Below are positions 60,461 through 64,000 of a stretch of DNA of 64,000 nt, in pieces; the first letter of the stretch is position 1, and each line of letters starts with the position of its first letter. The notes beneath the pieces were generated by a model. It saw only the letters and a list, made by a program, of their open reading frames with translations, did not search any database and had not been told where the DNA came from. Both the position numbers and the translations under genes were made by a program. The stretch comes from Sipunculus nudus (lineage: Eukaryota > Annelida > Sipuncula > Golfingiida > Sipunculidae): the NCBI GenBank assembly GCA_026874595.1, contig CM049317.1, positions 30,610,901 to 30,674,900 of the forward strand. Reading direction: 5' to 3'.

Positions 60461-62389
60461 GTATATGCAGTATAGTTCTGTAAATCCCACCATCACCCCC
60501 CCCCCCCCCGGCTGCCATTGATTCCTATGCACCTGTGCACTGGGTCATTAGCTGTTATTGCAAATCTGTAAAATTTATTTAATTTTAAAAATAACTGGAT
60601 GAGTAAACATTAAGATCAAATTAAAATATACTCTTGCCTCAGGAGAATGAAACATCAAGCGATCAGCTCTGTCTGTCCATCATCTCTCCATTATCGTTAA
60701 ATATATATTAATTATGAAATTATTCTTATACGCACTGTTGAAAAAAGTTTCATATGCTGTATGTAGATGAATTAAAGCTATTAAAGTCTGAAATTTAAAA
60801 GCAACTTATATATTCAGTTGTGTAATATCGCAGATGTTTAACTTTAAAACAATTTGATATAATACAAAAATTAAAAAATACTTGAAACTTTATATTTTAT
60901 CAGATTTGTTTGTCTTCCAATCTGTCCGTCCTTTTTTAAATATTAAGTAAAAACCTAAAAGCCAACCACTGATCATCATAATAATATACATCTTATGTAC
61001 ACAAACTTCTCACATGCCTCAATTTTAACATTAGGAAATGCATGGTTTGGTCACAAAATATTATTTGCAAAAATGTCTTACTCATCAATACAAATCAATT
61101 ATGTCAACCAGTTAGGTCTATATTATCTCTTCCTCTCACACTTTATATCCATATTATTATATTAGATTTTTACCTTCATGGTCAACTAGATGGTCATAGT
61201 GATCCGTGGGTCCCTTGTTCAAGCATATTACTGTATTTAGTTAGGATTTAATGGTATACCAGAAATTAGGTAAGTATTTAGCAATTATTTAAATCATTAT
61301 TAAAATGAAAAAAATCATTATCTTAAATTTTTCCCAACTTTGACCATGGTAAAATTTTTTCCTGTAAGCACTAGTTAATTCAAAAATGTAGCTTGTATAA
61401 AGGTTCGGAAGACCAAGTCAAGTATTGTTTTCCGCAAGCCACAGTACAAAGGGATGCACTGAGTGGACCAGATATAATTTTAATGGACTGCGGCTTGAGC
61501 AGGAAAAGTCTGAAATTTGAAAGCAGTTGATCAAATACTGCAGCTTTTCCCTATGTTTTAGAAGAAAATGTCATATGAAAAACTGTTAACATCAGGAAGG
61601 TTTATACTCCCTGGATCCTGTGTCCACCCAGGGCTTTTTATGTAACTTAACTTTGTAGCTAGCTGAGTCCAGGTCAATCAGCCAACCAGCCTACAGTAAT
61701 CACCACAACGACCCCCCCCCCTTTCTGTCTCTCATATTGCAGATTTATAATTATTTATTAAATTAAATAATTATTTGATAAAATGTTAGAATCTAACACA
61801 ATTCATTGACACATCTTAAAGTTTAGTAATTGCATTAAGACCCCTAGTCATAAACAATCCCTTTTTATGGATAGAATATAAAACAAGTGTTATGCGAGCT
61901 ATATTTTAATTATATTGCTGTAAATTTTAATATTTTCATTCTTATGTAGTAAAAACATGAGAGGAGGCACTTCAAGACTAAATTAATTTTTTTAATAGCG
62001 CTGTGTTATTTCTTGAATTTTTAATAACGTTGATGTTCTAATAAAATGACATATAACTCGCAATGTGATGTATATTTGATAGCATTTCATCATATTTCTT
62101 AAGGGTTGCTGGCATAACATTGGTACACTCAATCGGGATTACTAGGCAAACTTGTGTGGAATTTAATTTGTAGCTCATTAAGCCATTTGTGTAAACTGTT
62201 TTTGAATTATTAATTACATTTACACATTTTTAGTTTATAAAATATATCCTCTCATATAACACCTTTTTTTTTCTTTTTGCCTGATTGAATGGTTTCAGGT
62301 CACAATGTTCATATATTACAGTGTACAATATATAATTATCAGATTTAGTTTACACGATGGCTGATTTAGGACACAGAAAAATAATTTAT

Positions 62390-62545
62390 CTTGAGTTCTC
62401 GACATAAATTATCATAAAAAATATTTTGCCACAGAAAAAAATATTTATTTCGAGATCTCGAGAAGTTAATTCAAAATCTCGAGATGTTAATTCGAGATCT
62501 AGAGATATTATCTCGAGATTTCGACATAAAATCTCGAGATAAAAT
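62390..62545. repeat. Cluster of CTCGAGA palindromes
   Basis: 'tctcgaga' or one-base variants occur about ten times in 155 bp ('cgagatctcgagaag', 'aatctcgagatgtta', 'tatctcgagatttcg', 'aatctcgagataaaa'), spaced mostly 15-20 bp apart. Confidence 0.85.
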
Positions 62546-63334
62546 TTCACATTTGCACGAACCATTCGATGCTGAAGCGACAGAAAAACATCGTTAAATG
62601 GACGGTATACTTTAAGAGTACTTACTATTGCAATTATCAAAACATAGACCATATATACTGTGTTTAACTGAATGATATACAATATAATTCATTTAAAATC
62701 AATCAAGTTTTTATTTCCCCCAAGATAAGGCAGGGTGAAGAATTCAATATTTAATTATTCATATCCTAAACCCCCCAAAAACCAAGTCTTGATCCACTTT
62801 AGCTATAACGAAAGCTCAGATTATCTTAAGGCACCTGTCTTCATAAATGATTTATATTCATAAAAAAACGGTTTAAATATTTCGATCATCTCTCATCATG
62901 ATTTTCCTTCAGCAAAATGCTCTGCTTTGGTCTATTTACCTGCTTTATTTATAAAATAACTCGACATATACATATTAAAGAAGTGAAGGTAATCCTTTCT
63001 GTGAAAGATTTTTTTAACGCCACTTGGACGTATAAACATTTTATCTACAGGCTACTTGTACACAAGGTACTTGAGCCAGTGTTAACATATACAGATAAAA
63101 ACATGTAGCTGAATATTAAAATTTGCAAGAAAAATAGAAAATTTCATTACAAATGCACATGAACGGACCTATTTCCGCAATGCCTGCAGATATTGGCCTG
63201 ATTTTTGGTCTGTGAGCAGATTATGACCAGTTACATATTGAGTGTGCGTTTCTTCATGGTTGATCTACTTTTGACTGTATGAATGCTCCTGAACTTTAAC
63301 AAATATTTCTAATTTGCTCAAGGCGGGGGCACTC

Positions 63335-63356
63335 GTGTCGTTCCGACACATCTAGT
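63335..63356 (+). mobile_element. Helitron-like 3' terminus
   Basis: The hairpin GTGTCG-TTC-CGACAC is followed by atCTAGT and then T. A short GC hairpin a few bases before a CTRRT end, inserted before T, is the diagnostic 3' end of Helitrons. The matching TC 5' end was not located, so the element's extent inside the 1035-bp insertion is unknown. Confidence 0.55.
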
Positions 63357-63698
63357 TTTTTTACTGTGTCCTAAATCAGCCACCGTAAGTTTATGCTCAT
63401 TTGAAAACGTAATTCTTTTACAGCATTGTATTTCATGTAATAAATTATACGTGTATTTTTATACCACAGCTCATCGACACTTGCTTCCTTATTATATATT
63501 GGATATTGGACAAGGTTTCATATTTTCCCAGTGGGAATTTTAAACACATACTGCTGTCATGTAACTGAATAACTGATAGTTTTACCAATTATTGATCATA
63601 AGAGAGCCTTGCATCTTTGACGTAGCCCAAAGTAGAAACAAAATACATTCGTCCAGTACATTGTTTATTAGACACAAAAATATTTTATATTAATATAA

Positions 63699-63766
63699 AG
63701 AGGCCCAATCACCTATATCTGACCTTTATAAACTATAGGTAATACCTTGGAGCTGTTATAAAAATA
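63699..63766 (+). mobile_element. Truncated TTAA MITE
   Basis: AGAGGCCCAATCACC and the following 50 bases match the first part of the copy at 35984, then similarity ends. Confidence 0.65.
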
Positions 63767-64000
63767 CTTATATATGATGCTATTTAATTAGTTTTCATTA
63801 TATAACTATTATAATTTATTATTATTCAAAGTGTACATTTTAATTAAATTTGCCTGAAGACATTCTTACCAGCAGTTTAACATCTAATTAAAGGGAAAAA
63901 TCGTTAGAATCGGTGGTAAATACCTGTTGCCATAGCTGAACCTCGTTTCATGTGATATTCAGTACTTGTAATGACATATCGTTTTGTTTTAATTTGGATC
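63767..64000. other. Window end, no feature seen
   Basis: AT-rich, nothing recognised. Confidence 0.5.

Larger units (their letters stand above)
62353..63387. mobile_element. 1035-bp insertion with 22-bp terminal inverted repeats
   Basis: The left end CACGATGGCTGATTTAGGAC acag is mirrored on the other strand at the right end by TACGGTGGCTGATTTAGGAC acag. AGTTTA flanks both sides (62347-62352 and 63388-63393), and copy 1 of the host repeat has a single, uninterrupted 'tttagtttatgctc' at this site, so the boundaries are well defined. The interior has no transposase; the ORF at 62917-63108 is unrecognised. Confidence 0.75.
60461..63766 (+). repeat. Large dispersed duplication, copy 2
   Basis: Collinear with 33630-36050, with a deletion near 60950 (the stretch matching about 34130-34385) and a 1035-bp insertion at 62353-63387. 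It includes the tail 'gtgatccgtgggtcccttgt' at about 61199-61218 and the start of the 403-bp MITE at 63699, where similarity stops. Confidence 0.8.

Noticed and set aside
62917-63108. 63-codon ORF inside the 1035-bp insertion, as a transposase remnant
   Set aside because: No DDE, HUH or helicase motif is visible and it is too short to judge.

Overview
This is a window of AT-rich animal nuclear DNA with introns. The best fit is a mollusc, probably a bivalve. Two things point there: a spliced animal-type DHX29 gene, and many modular repeats carrying TCCG/ACGG microsatellites and internal tandem arrays, like the 'pearl'-type elements described in bivalves. No species can be named from the sequence alone.

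Region 1 (1-18.2 kb) holds the 3' half of one clearly recognisable gene, DHX29, on the + strand. DHX29 is the DExH-box RNA helicase that binds the 40S ribosomal subunit and helps scanning on structured mRNAs. Seven exons were placed (103-327, 1349-1485, 4524-4614, 12363-12683, 13551-13682, 14468-14564, 17530-17579). They join without frame error into 350 codons covering the helicase-associated and OB-fold parts and ending at a stop. Its introns hold most of the oddities. The 7.7-kb third intron (4615-12362) is filled by one giant modular element with 338-bp and 280-bp tandem arrays. The last intron begins with a nine-copy tandem duplication of the exon 6/5' splice-site junction, and it also carries two apparently identical 461-bp TTAA-flanked elements in inverted orientation.

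Region 2 (18.9-27.1 kb) is a graveyard of one modular element family: a near-palindromic AGCTCAGCTGAC head, a TCCG microsatellite, an AT-rich body with a long C tract, and a tail ending GGTCCCTTGTT.

Region 3 (27.1-29.1 kb) looks like a gene-start region. There is an E-box/CCAAT promoter with a short ATG exon (27856-27907). About 1 kb further lies an NRF1/CCAAT promoter followed by an ATG exon (28907-29041) whose peptide resembles the first half of a CARD (death-fold) domain. Downstream exons could not be placed.

Region 4 (30-46.8 kb) is again mostly repeats: further copies of the modular family, a second modular family, a tRNA-derived SINE-like element, a palindromic minisatellite and a hAT-like element. 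Region 5 (46.8-57.4 kb) is largely unique. It has several unrecognised ORF patches, one more 461-bp TTAA element, a strong-looking CRE/TATA promoter at about 55.9 kb and a LINE reverse-transcriptase remnant. Region 6 (60.4-63.8 kb) is a second copy of the repeat block at 33.6-36.05 kb, with a 1-kb insertion carrying terminal inverted repeats, a Helitron-like 3' end and a cluster of CTCGAG palindromes. Most short ORFs in the window are chance.
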